Positions 21,654-32,946 of a stretch of DNA of 64,000 nucleotides are shown piece by piece. The notes under the pieces were generated by a model. It saw nothing but the letters and a program-made list of their open reading frames with translations, ran no database searches and was not told where the DNA came from. The first letter of the stretch is position 1, and each line of letters begins with the position of its first letter. Both the position numbers and the translations under genes were made by a program. The stretch comes from Taudactylus pleione (taxonomy: Eukaryota > Chordata > Amphibia > Anura > Myobatrachidae). Where the stretch lies: the NCBI GenBank assembly GCA_031769625.1, contig JAUIMM010000040.1:12654501-12718500 (forward strand). The letters are read 5' to 3'.

Positions 21654-22243
21654 GGGCCCGATTCAGACCCGGACGCTAAGCCGCGGACGCACGCTATGGG
21701 CGATTGTTGGCCATCTGCACATGCGCAAAATACGCATGCGCGAGCCAGTCACTGCGTGGGGGAATCATGCACTCGTAGTACACAGACTGGACGCTACTTT
21801 GAGTGACAGAATGTTCCGTTTGTGGGTGGTAACAGGGAAAGGTGCTTGTTAACGGGGGAGTGGTGCTGCAAACGCGGGCGTGTCTGGGCATCAAAGCTGA
21901 GTTTTATGGGTGTGCATAATTAGCATGGAGGCGTCATAGTAAACGTCACTTGGTTGTATTTCAGCCTGCACTGATCGCAGTGCTTGCGGTGGGGTAGGGT
22001 CTACATCCAGAGCTGCGTGCAGCTCCGATGGCTCTCGACTGTTCTGATTAATCATACACTTCCTGGAGATGATGTGTGTTAAGAAAGAAAAGTGGGCGTC
22101 TTTATACCGTCATACGCTCACTCTGCCATCGTTCTCTAAGACATAGAGGGCATCCTTACACCAGTGCGATCGCGGAATTTGCATACCCGGCCCCTGTTGG
22201 CAGCGAGAGAGCACAGCTTAGCGCCCGGGTCTGAATCGACCCA
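21654..22243. mobile_element. Harbinger-like MITE (GGGCCCGATTCAGAC)
   Basis: The left end gggcccgattcagacccgg is answered by ccgggtctgaatcgaccca on the right, with tga on both outer sides as a possible 3-bp duplication. The subterminal cgctaag/cttagcgc is also inverted. No coding capacity is seen. Confidence 0.7.
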
Positions 22244-22860
22244 TGAGTCTTAACGCTTTGGGAAACCTCAAGTTATTGTGATAAGTGTTTCATTAAAGTG
22301 CCATAGCATATTATGTGAATGGAAGCATGACGTTCTTGTTTTTAGTTAGTTTAGTTTAGCGTTTGTTCCACCTACACTACATCCTTATGTAAGAGGTCAT
22401 TTCCTCAGTGATCTTAAATGCTAATTAAGTTTATTAAAACAAATAGTTGACAATTTAGAGTTTAGTCAACATTAATGACAAGTAAGATACATATATTATT
22501 ATAATTATTCTGTATTTATAAAGTGCCAAAATATTATGCAGGACAGTACATTGGGAGGATTGTGTGATACAAATAAATAACTGTATAATGACATGAAACT
22601 AAAGTAATGAGCTTGCAATCTAATTAGCGCCTTGAAAAAGACGTAGAGGTGCTTACTGCTGCTGTTTTTTTCCATATGTTACATTCCAATATTCAGTCTT
22701 GACCCTTTACTAGCCCGGGCAACATTCCTCAAATAAGGAAAGACTTTTGATGTACCTGAAATTCAGCTGTTTCTGATTGGAACATTTTAGGATAAACCTT
22801 CATTTTATTGTATTCTTGTTGTTTCTATTAAACCATATAAAAAGGTAATGTGCACTACAT
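22244..22860. other. No gene; short L2-tail-like piece
   Basis: At 22495-22560 a stretch with tgtatttataaagtgccaa and gcaggacagtaca resembles the inverted 3' tail of L2-type LINEs. The rest is AT-rich with no feature recognised. Confidence 0.45.
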
Positions 22861-22863
22861 GTC

Positions 22864-23112
22864 AGGAATGGCCATCGATGGCGGAGATCCAATGGTTCCC
22901 TGGCAGCTTAGAAACCAATGTTTTTTCCTGTTGGTGCCGGCAGCTTAGCCCCGCCCTTAGGAAGCCCGCTAACCCCTACACCAAACATTGATAGGCCCGC
23001 CATGTCCCCCAGCAGCTGTTTTCATCAAGAAGTGAAAACAATAAATTGTTAACCATAGATGTTTTTGTGCCATCGACGGTGATCACTGATAGTGACCATT
23101 GATGGCCATCCC
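22864..23112. mobile_element. Foldback MITE (AGGAATGGCCATCGATGG)
   Basis: The ends aggaatggccatcgatgg and ccattgatggccatccct are inverted; 250 bp, non-coding. Confidence 0.72.
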
Positions 23113-23694
23113 TACTATATAGTGTTTACTTTCCTTTGAGAAATAATTGCATCTGGTTGATTTCTGTAGAGGATATATGAAAGCTATTAGGGAGAGAAAC
23201 CTAAGATTTTTCTGATATTCCTACCTTCTAATCACTTCCAATCAGGGACGTCTGAACGATTTTATGTTGGGGGGAGGCAACATAAAATTGTGTCGGCGCT
23301 GCCCCCACACACCCCCTCTCTTCCCCTCCCCTCCATCTTACCAAAGCGGTAGCCGTGGGCTATCAAGGGCTGTGCTTTATAGTAATAGGCTGTACAGCCC
23401 CTGCACCGCATGGAGGAGGAAGTGTAATGTGTGATGTTTTAACTTAAAGACCACACATTACACCTCCTCTACCATGGTGCAGCCCTGACAGTCTATGGCC
23501 GCTGCTCTTTTGCTCCCCCCCCATTTGCCGCCCATGCTTCCAATAAGTGTATACCCTAGAGGGTATGGTGATGACCGTATTCTGTAACGATACTAGGTTT
23601 TGAAGGTTTTATGAGAAAATAATTATCAGATATCCTATTAACTCCCAAAAACACCCACTGAAATTGCATCTCTCTCTCGATCTGTGTCTTAGGA

Positions 23695-24330
23695 GGAAAT
23701 TCAATTGTTTTGGGCGCCGCAATAATTAATTGGCACTCTTTGGAGCAATTCAATTGTTTTTTGCTCCAAAATAGACAGGGTTTAGTCACATACAGAGGCT
23801 AAACCCATCTAAAGTCCTGATAGGTTGCCTAAACAGTACAGAGGCTAAACCCATCTAAAGCCCTGGTTAGGGTGCCTAAACAGTACAGAGGCTAAACCCA
23901 TCTAAAGCCCTGGTTAGGGTGCCTAAACAGTACAGAGGCTAAACCCGTCTAAAGCCCTGGTTAGGGTGCCTAAACAGTACAGAGGCTAAACCCGTCTAAA
24001 GCCCTGGTTAGGGTGCCTAAACAGTACAGAGGCTAAACCCCTCTAAAGCCCTGGTTAGGGTGCCTAAACAGTACAGAGGCTAAACCCGTCTAAAGCCCTG
24101 GTTAGGGCGCCCAAACAGTAGTTTGGGTACCCACATTTCTGCTGGCACCAGCGACTATTCACTCTCGGACAAAGCAATTGAATTGCTCCATCATGCGTCC
24201 ATCATTGACAGCCCCCCTTAGAGCGGTAACAATCAGAACAGATTGCGACTCTAACACATGGCCAGACTGAAAATATTGGCTGCTTGCATGCGGCATCGAC
24301 ATTATGTGTACCTCTGAATCAGGCCCTATA
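23695..24330. mobile_element. Foldback element containing a 47-bp minisatellite
   Basis: Inverted segments ggagcaattcaattg (about 23740) and caattgaattgctcc (about 24180) enclose roughly seven copies of a 47-bp unit (23790-24120) with core cagtacagaggctaaaccc. A second inverted end, gaatcaggccctata, lies at 24310-24330. Confidence 0.65.
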
Positions 24331-24602
24331 TTTTTTCTCTTTAATTTCATATATTTATGAGGACCGTGAATCATACATAAAGCACAGGAGGATTCCATCA
24401 TTGCGGATTATCAAAATTCTGCACTGTGGCATTTGTGAGATCTAAAATCTTGTTACTATTATTGTATTTATGTGTTTTTGGAGCACAGGAAAGGGACATC
24501 CAATGTTATATATCAATTTACTGATAATTACTGTAAATGGTCTGGTGACATCTGGGATCTCCAATTCTAGACCACTTCAGGTGTGCTGATTGAGCTGTCT
24601 TA

Positions 24603-25200
24603 GGCCCTCATTCAGAGCCGTTCGCTATTTGCGGTCGTTCGTTTAAAAACAAGGGGTGGCTATTCAAATGATCCGTACGCACATTGCAGTCTGTTCACAC
24701 CTCTAAGTCTGAACGAACGAGCAAAACATACGCTCGTTTATTTGTTAAAAACGCCCCCTGGCCGCTCGCACCATACGTCATGTCCGCTATTTATTAGATT
24801 AATCGAGTACATCGACCAGCGTATGAACTGCTCGCTATTCTTGTGGTTGGTGTTTGCTACCACAAATTTGCGAGCAGTTCTGGCTCTAAAATAACCCAGT
24901 GACGTGGTCATTGACGCTGCTGTTTTAAATATACACACCCATAAAACGCCCGTTTTGACCTTTAAGCACGCCTGCGTTCGGATCTCCACTCCCCATTTTC
25001 AAGCACCTTCCCCTGTTACCACCCACATACGCCTCATTCTGTCACTCAAATAGCAGGCACTCGCTATATAGCGTACAAACGATTTTAGGCCGCACTGACT
25101 GGTTCGCGCATGCGTACTAAAAAGCGTACGCATGCGCAGATGTGCAAACATCGCTCGGAACGAGCGTACTGCCGCTAACGAGCGGCTCTGAATGAGGGCC
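24603..25200. mobile_element. PIF/Harbinger-like MITE with TTA duplication
   Basis: The ends GGCCCTCATTCAGAGCCG and CGGCTCTGAATGAGGGCC are inverted and flanked by TTA on both sides (24600-24602 and 25201-25203). About 600 bp, no transposase. The minus-strand frame 24738-24989 is not a known protein. Confidence 0.85.
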
Positions 25201-25619
25201 TTATTTTTATATTTTACACAACTAAAGTAAAGTGCAGCAATCTTAATGGTAGGTTTGTATGAAACCCAAGAGAATCTGTTTGCTGCGGTTTGGACAAATT
25301 TAACTTCAATTCACAAATGAAAAAAAGAAACATGTTACGCTCATGACTGCTGCAATAGTCTTTCTCTCATAGGGCCAGTGCTATTTAAACCATGAAAGCA
25401 TACGATTAGTAATGAGTGGGTATTATGCCCCTCCAGATGCTTAACAGCATCAAAAATGTACAGTCTGCTCTACTTTCCACTATAACATAGAGGCCACAGG
25501 CTTGGTATTTTTCCTGCCACGTCTCATTCTAATTAGCCAATGGCTGTGTCCTCTAAAGTGGGAGGGGTGCAAAATAAAAAACTAAAAACTAAGCTCCCTT
25601 TGCCTGAGTCTACCAACCC

Positions 25620-25890
25620 AATGCTTTTGAATCTGGATTAACCCTCAAGTGTTTTGGTTTTGGATTCAGCTAAAAATCTATTAAAAATCAATAACAGCTA
25701 AAATGTCCGAATCCAAGACCCAAGTTTGTTTTTAAATTCAAGTTCCGGACTGACAACAGATCTGGCCCGGGACTCAGTTTGAATCGGGTCACAAAATGTA
25801 ATCCGAACCATGAACCGGTTCTATTCGGAATCCCCAAATTTGGGTGTGTTCGGATTAAAAAAATCCAGATCCGCACATCTCTATTAAAAA
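25620..25890. mobile_element. hAT-like nonautonomous element (CCGAAC/GTTCGG family), degraded
   Basis: The interior has repeated cgaatcc/ggattcag and gttcggatt segments and ends ccgcacatctcta, as at 58920-59090 and at the start of the large hAT element at 60725. Confidence 0.5.
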
Positions 25891-26109
25891 CACAGAGGTT
25901 CTTTCCTCATTTATCTCCCCAACCCAATTCCCCTGCACCCCCCTCCCATTGGACCTTGAAGATGGTGTGATTTACAAAATTGGCAGCAAAGCAGAGACGA
26001 CATTAACACCTCAGTGATGCCAGTATTATAGACAGGTGTCCACAATATCTTTGCCCATTATATCAAAATGAATATAAAAACTCTAAAATAAACTCTCTGT
26101 CACCACTTT

Positions 26110-26126
26110 AATTAAATGTTGCAATA

Positions 26127-26170
<44 letters not shown>

Positions 26171-26183
26171 AAATGTGTGTCTG

Positions 26184-26214
<31 letters not shown>

Positions 26215-26215
26215 T
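26110..26215. repeat. (TA)n/(TG)n microsatellite pair
   Basis: Two TA runs of about 30 bp flank aaataaaaaatgtgtgtctg. Confidence 0.9.
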
Positions 26216-26221
26216 AGCTGA

Positions 26222-26770
26222 AGTACCAGCGTTGCCCGGGTTTAAATCTTCAGGATATTAAGTTAAGCTAAGGCATACCGGACCAATTGCTACCCCTCTG
26301 TGACGTTTTCATCCAAATCCATCCAGTAGATAGCCCAGAACAGGCTCCCTGGATCAAAGTTCTGCTCAACGTACACCCATGGGAGGTCCGACCAGGACCT
26401 AATCTTCAAATTATTAAGTTAGGCATCCCAGACCAATTGCCACCCCTGTGTGAAGTTTTCATCCAAATCCATCCAGTGGAATATCCAAAACAGGCTCCCG
26501 GGTCAAAGTTCTGCCCAGTGTACAACAACGGGAGGTCAATAGTATATCTTCTGGGATCAATGTTACCACTCTGAGAAGTTTTCATCCAAATCCATCTAGT
26601 GGAAGGCTCAGAACAGGTTCCCCGGGTCAAAGTTCTGCCCAGCGTACACTAACGGCAGGTCAGACCGGGTTCCTAAACCCCCTAAACCTGGCCAGGATCC
26701 CAATTGGTGCAGGGGTGTCTGAATGCATAACCGGACAGACAAACAGACCAATACGTTTTATATATAAGAT
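26222..26770. repeat. Dispersed repeat with three internal units
   Basis: It starts gaagtaccagcgttgcccgg and ends gacagacaaacagac...ttttatatataagat. Between these, a unit of roughly 150 bp with gttttcatccaaatccatc and gggtcaaagttctgccca is present three times with divergence. I do not assign a superfamily. Confidence 0.55.
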
Positions 26771-28277
26771 CTTATAGGTTTCAAAATGTTGCTGATGTGC
26801 TGCTGTTGTGTGAATACTCCTGTAGTCAGGGTCGTAGCCAGAACTTTGTGGGCCCCATAGCAACCCTTGTTGTTACTGCATTCCCTCTTCTGATACATTT
26901 GAAAATTATATCAATAAAGTGTCTGTAAAAATATTGACTGTCAGTACATTTTTATAACATTTCTCAAATGCAGGCTACACATTCACAGATTGTTGCGTGG
27001 TCCCACAGCTGAATAACTGGCTTTGTGTCCATTGGGAAAATATTTATACAAGTGGTGTCATGCGCCCGTCCCTATAGGTAGTGGAGTACGGCGGTGGCAC
27101 TGATTTTAGTGTGGAAGGCCAATAGGATGTGAGAGGGAGCCAGGAGACATTCGCTGGCAGACCCAGTCCAAGAAAAGTCAGGTGCTGCATACAGTGTTTT
27201 TATAACATTACCCCTACTCTTAGGGGTGCACTGCAGATACTTATATAAAAAGCTTTAAGGAAACTTCTTATGGAAAAGCTATAAGAGACAAGGATGCATA
27301 TCTGAAGTTTTCACCCAATACCGTTATTCAGAAACATTTAGAAAACCTGGAATCCAGAAGGTTTTTTAACCTCAAATTCTACCTTTTGTTGCACTCTAAT
27401 CAAGGAGAAGGATTCTCAATGGATGAAAGTGATCAATAATGAGCCTTTGAGTAACAATATATGTAAAACATTAGGTTCTCATAAAATGGAAGGAAGTTTC
27501 AGCCTGTATGCTGTAGTTAATTACAAATGAAAGGAGGGCAATTTTTATGTAGGGTACTCTTAGATCTATATATTGAATGGAAAGCCAGACTTTGTTCCCA
27601 GAAGATAGTTTTAGAACAATTCATCTTTTCCTGTCAGCAAATTTTTTGTAGCGCTTGGAGGAAGATTGTAGGATTTATCAGACACCCATAATGGCTTATG
27701 AAGGTAGAGAATGAAGTAGATTTGTGGTGGCCCTTATTACTCTAGTGATTGGGATGGAAGGGAGAAATGAGGTGATAGGCAAATATAGGAATCCCCTGCT
27801 TACCTTTCAGACCCGATGTTGCCCTCCGTCCCCATACACTAGTATTGAGAGCTAACTTCATCAAACTCCGAAAATAATATATTTATATGTATTGTCCCGT
27901 TTCTACTGGAATTCAGGTTTTGTGACAATAGCATTGGACACTGCAATGTTTGATGTAAAAAAATATACACCTTTAGTTATAAGGACTATTGATCCTTAGC
28001 AGTAATTCAATAGACACACTTTGTAATCGCTGTAGTAGGATATGGGGGCCTGCCCTGCAGTAACATGCACAAATAGAGGGACCACAAGAGAAATCAGTGA
28101 TATCTCTGCAGTTTCCCTCTTGCTAAATGGGGAGAAGCACTAGTATCCCCTTTCCTCAGTATAAAATGGGTTATCACTGATTGATAAATAGACCTCCTGA
28201 ACATTACTGCATTTTATCAGTGACGTGGTACAGTACACAGGAAATCTCTGAAATACTACGTGCTAAATGTAATAGCC
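26771..28277. other. No gene recognised
   Basis: About 1.5 kb of mostly AT-rich sequence. No conserved protein segment, clear repeat or RNA gene seen on either strand. Confidence 0.4.
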
Positions 28278-28440
28278 TGCGAGCCGGAGCCGCTGCAGGA
28301 ATACATGCGAGTATGCCCGTATTTTTAAAACAGCAAGTATGTTAAAGGCACTACCAAGCTGGTTTTGCCTTTAACATACTTGCTGCTTTAAAAATACCGG
28401 AATACTCGCATGTATTCCCGCAGCGGTGCCGGCTTGCACT
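28278..28440. repeat. Long near-perfect hairpin
   Basis: The arms of about 73 bp (starting gcgagccggagccgctgc, with inverted partner gcagcggtgccggcttgc) enclose a loop of about 15 bp around taccaagctgg. It is probably a small foldback element; the transcript would fold into a pri-miRNA-like stem, but nothing shows that it is processed. Confidence 0.8.
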
Positions 28441-28873
28441 CTCTTACATTTATCCCTACTTGTCTGAATGAACATTTAGGAAAGTAAGTGAAGACAATGG
28501 GAGCAGATAAATGTGTACTCAAAATGGGTGATTTCTAAAGTATTACAAGGTTTCTGATTGACTTCCATGGTTAATATTATATCTGAGAGAAACCGGAAAT
28601 CGGTTCTCTCATCTATCTCACAGGTCAAGTTCCCTTTAACCCAGGAATGATGAGACTAGAATCATTTATCTAGCACCACTATAGCCAATTTCACACCAAA
28701 CATTGCCTAGAGTAAGGTTTCACTTGATATTAACATGATAAGAACTCACAGCTGCTGTTGGCATTTCTACTTCATTTATGACACTATATTTTACTTACAA
28801 TCTAAACAGACAGAATAGTGGAATAGAAGATGAATATTAAAAAAGAATCCCATAACTAGTGAAAATGATATAT

Positions 28874-29665
28874 AGGGCCTGATTCAGACGCAGTGTCAAT
28901 TGCGCACGTAAACAGCCAATGTGCATCTGAGTCACACCGCGCATACATCCCGATTTTCTGTGCATGGCAACGCAGCACATAATCGAACGCATGGTCGGAG
29001 AAATTTAGTGGACATTCCTTGGAGGTAATTGGGCGGTGGAGAAGGGCAATTTAGGTGTCTCGAGCGTGTCGCTGAAAGTGGCTGCGTTCAAAGACGCATA
29101 GCCGCTCACACAGGATTACATATTCGGATGGAGAAACTGCACCTTCAATAGGGCTGGTGCAAGTTTCGATGGTGCGACCGATGTTGCGCCGTTAAGTTAA
29201 TCTAATTATGCACAGTGGGTCTGATTGAGAGGTGGAGGCACTGCCGATTGTGCAGTTGAGGAATTATTTGCTATTGAGCTTGCACAAAAAGTCCTCCATC
29301 AGCATGGAGTGCTGCCATTAGGAATGGTGAGACAAAACGATGGGCATTCCTGGGTGGTGACTGGGAGATGGCTTGCAGTGAAGTGAATGCAAACAAAGGC
29401 CATCTCAGGGGCGTGTTATGGGAGTATCTGTGAGTGTAAGAGACAGAGCCACAGAGGCCATATTTAGAGGTATTTCAGAAGGAGATGCTGTGCCTGCCAT
29501 AGGCTGGTACAACTGTCGATGGTGCGCAGATAGTGGACTGTTTGGAACCACCAATGGAGTTGCACTGTCCACAGACTAAATCTAGCACTTGCATTTTATC
29601 GCTGCTGCGACTCTGGAAAAAAGTTGGAGTCGTGGTGGCACTCTCATCCACCTTTGAATCAGGTC
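28874..29665. mobile_element. Degraded foldback region (GGGCCTGATTCAGA family)
   Basis: The left motif gggcctgattcagacgc is answered by tttgaatcaggtcc at 29650-29664. The interior shows tggtgcgaccgatgttgcg-type blocks twice, suggesting two overlapping copies. No ORF of note. Confidence 0.5.
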
Positions 29666-30024
29666 CAGTGATGGAAATCCATTGTCATAAGACAATGCAA
29701 TGGAGCATCTCAGTTGTTTGAAAATCAAGCAAGGCATTAGCATAAAGATGCAGCAGTGATTGTGGCGAAAACTGCAGCCGCACATGGCCAGCCCATGGCA
29801 TAGGTGACCTAGGCACTAGCCTTGGGTGGCCTAGCCTCCAGGGGGCTCCCAGTGGCGGATTCAGGGGGACACTGGGCACGAACTAGACTTACCTCAATAT
29901 GACAGTTCAGTTCTGACTCCTCGGATCTCGTCAGTGGTCAGACTGGTTTTGTTTGGGGTAAGAATGCTGTTTCTAATATATGCAAAGTGCTTTCAGTATT
30001 CCAAAATCTCAAAGACCTACATGA

Positions 30025-31480
30025 AGATGATGTTCATATATCTCTTATCCCTCGACGCTGAGAAGGTGATTGATCTGGTGGTGCGGGATCATCTATATGA
30101 AGCGCTGCATAGATTTAGTTTCCCCCTCAAATTGACACGCTTATTCGGCTATTATATTCTTCCTCTAAATACCGAATAGTAGTGAACTATTTTATATCTG
30201 CCCCTTTTCTATCCATAGAGGCACCCATCAAGGTTGCCCTCTTTCACCACTATTATATTATTTGCACTTGTTCTTGAGCCCTTAGCTATTTCTCTCAGAA
30301 ATAACCCTTTTGTTTTATGGCATCCAGATTGACAAATTTGAACTGAAGCTGATGATATGCTCCCATTCGTTTTGAATATCCACCATTTCCATTTCTGCCA
30401 TATTAGAAGACATTCCCATTTCAGCACATTTGCTGGCTGTAAAATCAGTTTACTGTACAAAAGTTAGAAGTTCTCACTTTAACACTCTCTGACCTGTTGA
30501 ATCAACATCCTATCCTTACCTCAAATTTTCATATTACCACCTCTATACATATATTTTGGCATAAATATTACTTCTTCTATAAAACATATCTATGCTGCCA
30601 ATTTTCCCCCGATCATAGTTTAGATTATACTAATTTCTCGGCATTGGATGAATATTCCTCTATAACTGATTAGGTGAATTGCTGTCATCAAGAATGATGG
30701 GGAAAAGCTATTCAATAAAATAGCCGTTTTCCAGCGCCGAAAAATCGGGTCTCACATGCGGAAACACGCTAATTCCGCGTAAACTGCGGAATCAATGGGT
30801 TTTTTCCCCAGGCAAGCCTGATTTGGTGGTTTTTACGTGGATTTTACCTCGCACCTCCATGAACTGCGAGGTAAAGTCCAATTGCAGGGACTCGCACGCA
30901 GGGTCTCGGGGACTCACGCATGGGGTATCCCCGCTAATTGAATAGTTTCGGTGCACCAATTAGCCATGGTGTAAACCCCACGGCTAATTGAATATGCCCC
31001 TATGTATATAACAAGCTACCTCCTAATACTTATAGCCTATCTATGGACCAATGTCCTTTTTGCTTAATCTTTAAACTTTCTAGTACCACCAAATTTAAAC
31101 TAGGATTTATATATTATGATTTGCTACCTAATAACCTTGCTTGCTGTTGGTCCAAAATTTGGTGGTCTTGGACCAAGGACTTCCCAACCTTTGACTTCTC
31201 AGAGCGAATTATAGCATCCTTTCCATTTATTCTGGGCTCAGCTAAATGACAGGAACTCCATATAACATTTCTTAATAGGGCGTAAATACTTTTCAAGCAC
31301 ATGGGAGGCATACAGAATCGGGTGCATTTCCCAAGTATCAACATCTGCATATATTTTCTACATAATGTCTGGCATATGAGAAACTTCCAAAAACTGCATT
31401 TTAGGGGGTTTGACCACATTTGTGACATTGCTGCATCCCGCCCATTATATTTCTTATGCATAAAATGATGATAGCTTATT
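30025..31480 (+). pseudogene. L1-type ORF2 remnant (reverse transcriptase)
   Basis: Recognisable segments are LDAEKVIDLVVRDHLYEAL (the DAEKAFDRV block), THQGCPLSP (the GTRQGCPLSP block) and ADDMLPF (from the YADD motif), spread over different frames with stops between. Further down WEAYRIG- and TSAYIF-like pieces of the ORF2 C-terminal part can be seen. No intact catalytic domain remains. Confidence 0.7.
30690..31003. mobile_element. Foldback MITE nested in the L1 remnant
   Basis: The right end ggctaattgaatatgcccc and a degraded left end agctattcaataaaatagcc belong to the same family as 20404-21163. It splits the LINE sequence. Confidence 0.6.
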
Positions 31481-31748
31481 AATAACCGAAGACTAGGATC
31501 CCTATATGCTTCACTCTTTTATACTCACTCTCCACCCAGATGTTCCAGAGTACAGGTTGTCCAATATCCTGGCGATCACACACAATACCAGTGTTATTGT
31601 GTATATTTGTTTATTGCTCTCACAATTTTGTACTCATTATTTATGGACAGAGTACTGTATCTGTTATTTTATTTTATGTATGTTTTTCGTCTCAATAAAA
31701 ATTGTATTTAAAAATAAAATATATATATATATATATAATAATAATAAT

Positions 31749-32424
31749 ACCCATGGCTGGCTGACCATACTTGCACTTGTAAAACTTCAAGGACCAACAT
31801 GCCTGCTGGGACCTGTACTGTGACATAATGAAGTACTAACCATACAGATACTATGTCCAAAAAGACTCACCAAATCCATGATTGTCCCCTTTATTGCATA
31901 AGGATTATACTTTTTTTTTTTTTCTTTCATTCTCCTTTCTTCTTTGTTTCCTTCTTCTTTCTCTTCCTGTAATTCAACAGTTAAAAATAAAAATCTATCG
32001 TACAGGATGCACAACTTGCACCGCAATTTGCCAATCCCGATCATTTTGTGGTCGGGATCAACAAATAAGGGAAATCCAACATGTTGGATTTCCCTGATGT
32101 CCCGACCCTGGCGGCTGGGCATCAGGGAATTGTGATAATCCATCAATATATTGTTAGTTGTTCATTGTTTATCATAAATTAAACTAATAACTAGAATGAA
32201 TACACTGAATTTAAAATTTAGACACTTTCAGAAAATAGTAGAATTGTATTTCTAAAAAGATCGTTGTAATACCAAAAAACACTATCAGTGCCAGGTAAAC
32301 TAATGTTTGATTTATCAAGAAGTAATATTTGAGTTAAGCAATGGAAAGAAATGTAATTAGTGTTTTCAATTTGTGCCACCACAATTTAGAACAAATCAGG
32401 TAACGAAGTCTACAATTGTTTTAC
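31749..32424. other. No gene recognised
   Basis: Includes inverted pieces around aatcccgatcattttgtggt and gaaatccaacatgttggatttcc (32020-32135), probably a small foldback fragment. The rest is AT-rich. Confidence 0.4.
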
Positions 32425-32662
32425 ATTTTAGAAATCGGTGTCAAATTAAACTACCTAAACATATTAATTTGCTTCCTGTTAAACATTCAACTATGTATTA
32501 TTAAATGCTAATAAAATGTTGTGGTGCCTCATTTATAACTATTGAAAATTTATTATTCATCAGTGTTTCTTGTTTAAAAAATAATATTCACATGGAAGGA
32601 TGCATTTTTTTTATTAGATATTCTTTTAAAAAACAAGCAAAAGAAACAAACCGTTTTAGTGC
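32425..32662. repeat. Direct duplication, copy 1 (lmod2 3'UTR end)
   Basis: About 240 bp matching 35068-35306 with only scattered differences, same orientation. This copy lies 260-500 bases beyond the lmod2 stop codon and contains the gene's candidate poly(A) signals. Confidence 0.92.
32549..32615 (-). promoter_or_regulatory. lmod2: Candidate poly(A) signals of lmod2
   Basis: On the minus strand AATAAA occurs at 32615-32610 and 32554-32549, about 305 and 366 bases after the stop codon at 32920. No closer canonical signal is seen. Actual cleavage sites are not known from sequence alone. Confidence 0.5.
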
Positions 32663-32919
32663 AAAACACAAGGCTTGTGATCATGTTCCAGCATAGATAA
32701 ATATACTTTTATTATATAATAACAAAAAATTGAAATATTTAAAAAAGAAAAGATATTCAGTATTTACATATAATGTATTTTTTTCTTCTTAGTTACATAA
32801 AAGGATTAAAATGTATGTTTCAAATTTAGGAGTGCACTTTGCTAACTTAAAATATGTTTACTAAACCGCAGATAACTCAGAAAAGCTTTTCTTTCCCAAC
32901 TTTTCTACAGGTGCCATTA

Positions 32920-32946
32920 TTATCGCAGTGTTTTTGGGACTTCCAC
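32920..32946 (-). CDS. lmod2: lmod2 coding exon 3 (terminal)
   Basis: The acceptor TTTTTATTTTGCAG precedes eight codons, VEVPKTLR, and TAA at 32922-32920. Human leiomodin-2 ends VEVPEALR, encoded by an equally tiny last exon. The match in sequence, phase and acceptor quality makes the call strong in spite of its length. Confidence 0.9.
   Translation of the reverse strand: MEVPKTLR

Larger units (their letters stand above)
29930..31745 (+). mobile_element. L1-type LINE, 5'-truncated and degenerate
   Basis: The plus strand carries the tail of a LINE ORF2 and a 3'UTR ending in cgtctcaataaaaattg, a poly(A)-like tail and an (AT)n(AAT)n run (31710-31748). Truncation on the left with an A-rich end on the right is the normal outcome of target-primed insertion. 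Confidence 0.72.

Noticed and set aside
23790..24120. CRISPR-like array (regular 47-bp repeats)
   Set aside because: Units are contiguous with no unique spacers, inside a eukaryotic foldback element.
17380..32400. WASL, the expected next gene after LMOD2 in vertebrates
   Set aside because: I looked on the plus strand for its acidic C-terminus and other exons and saw none; the region is repeats and unassigned DNA.
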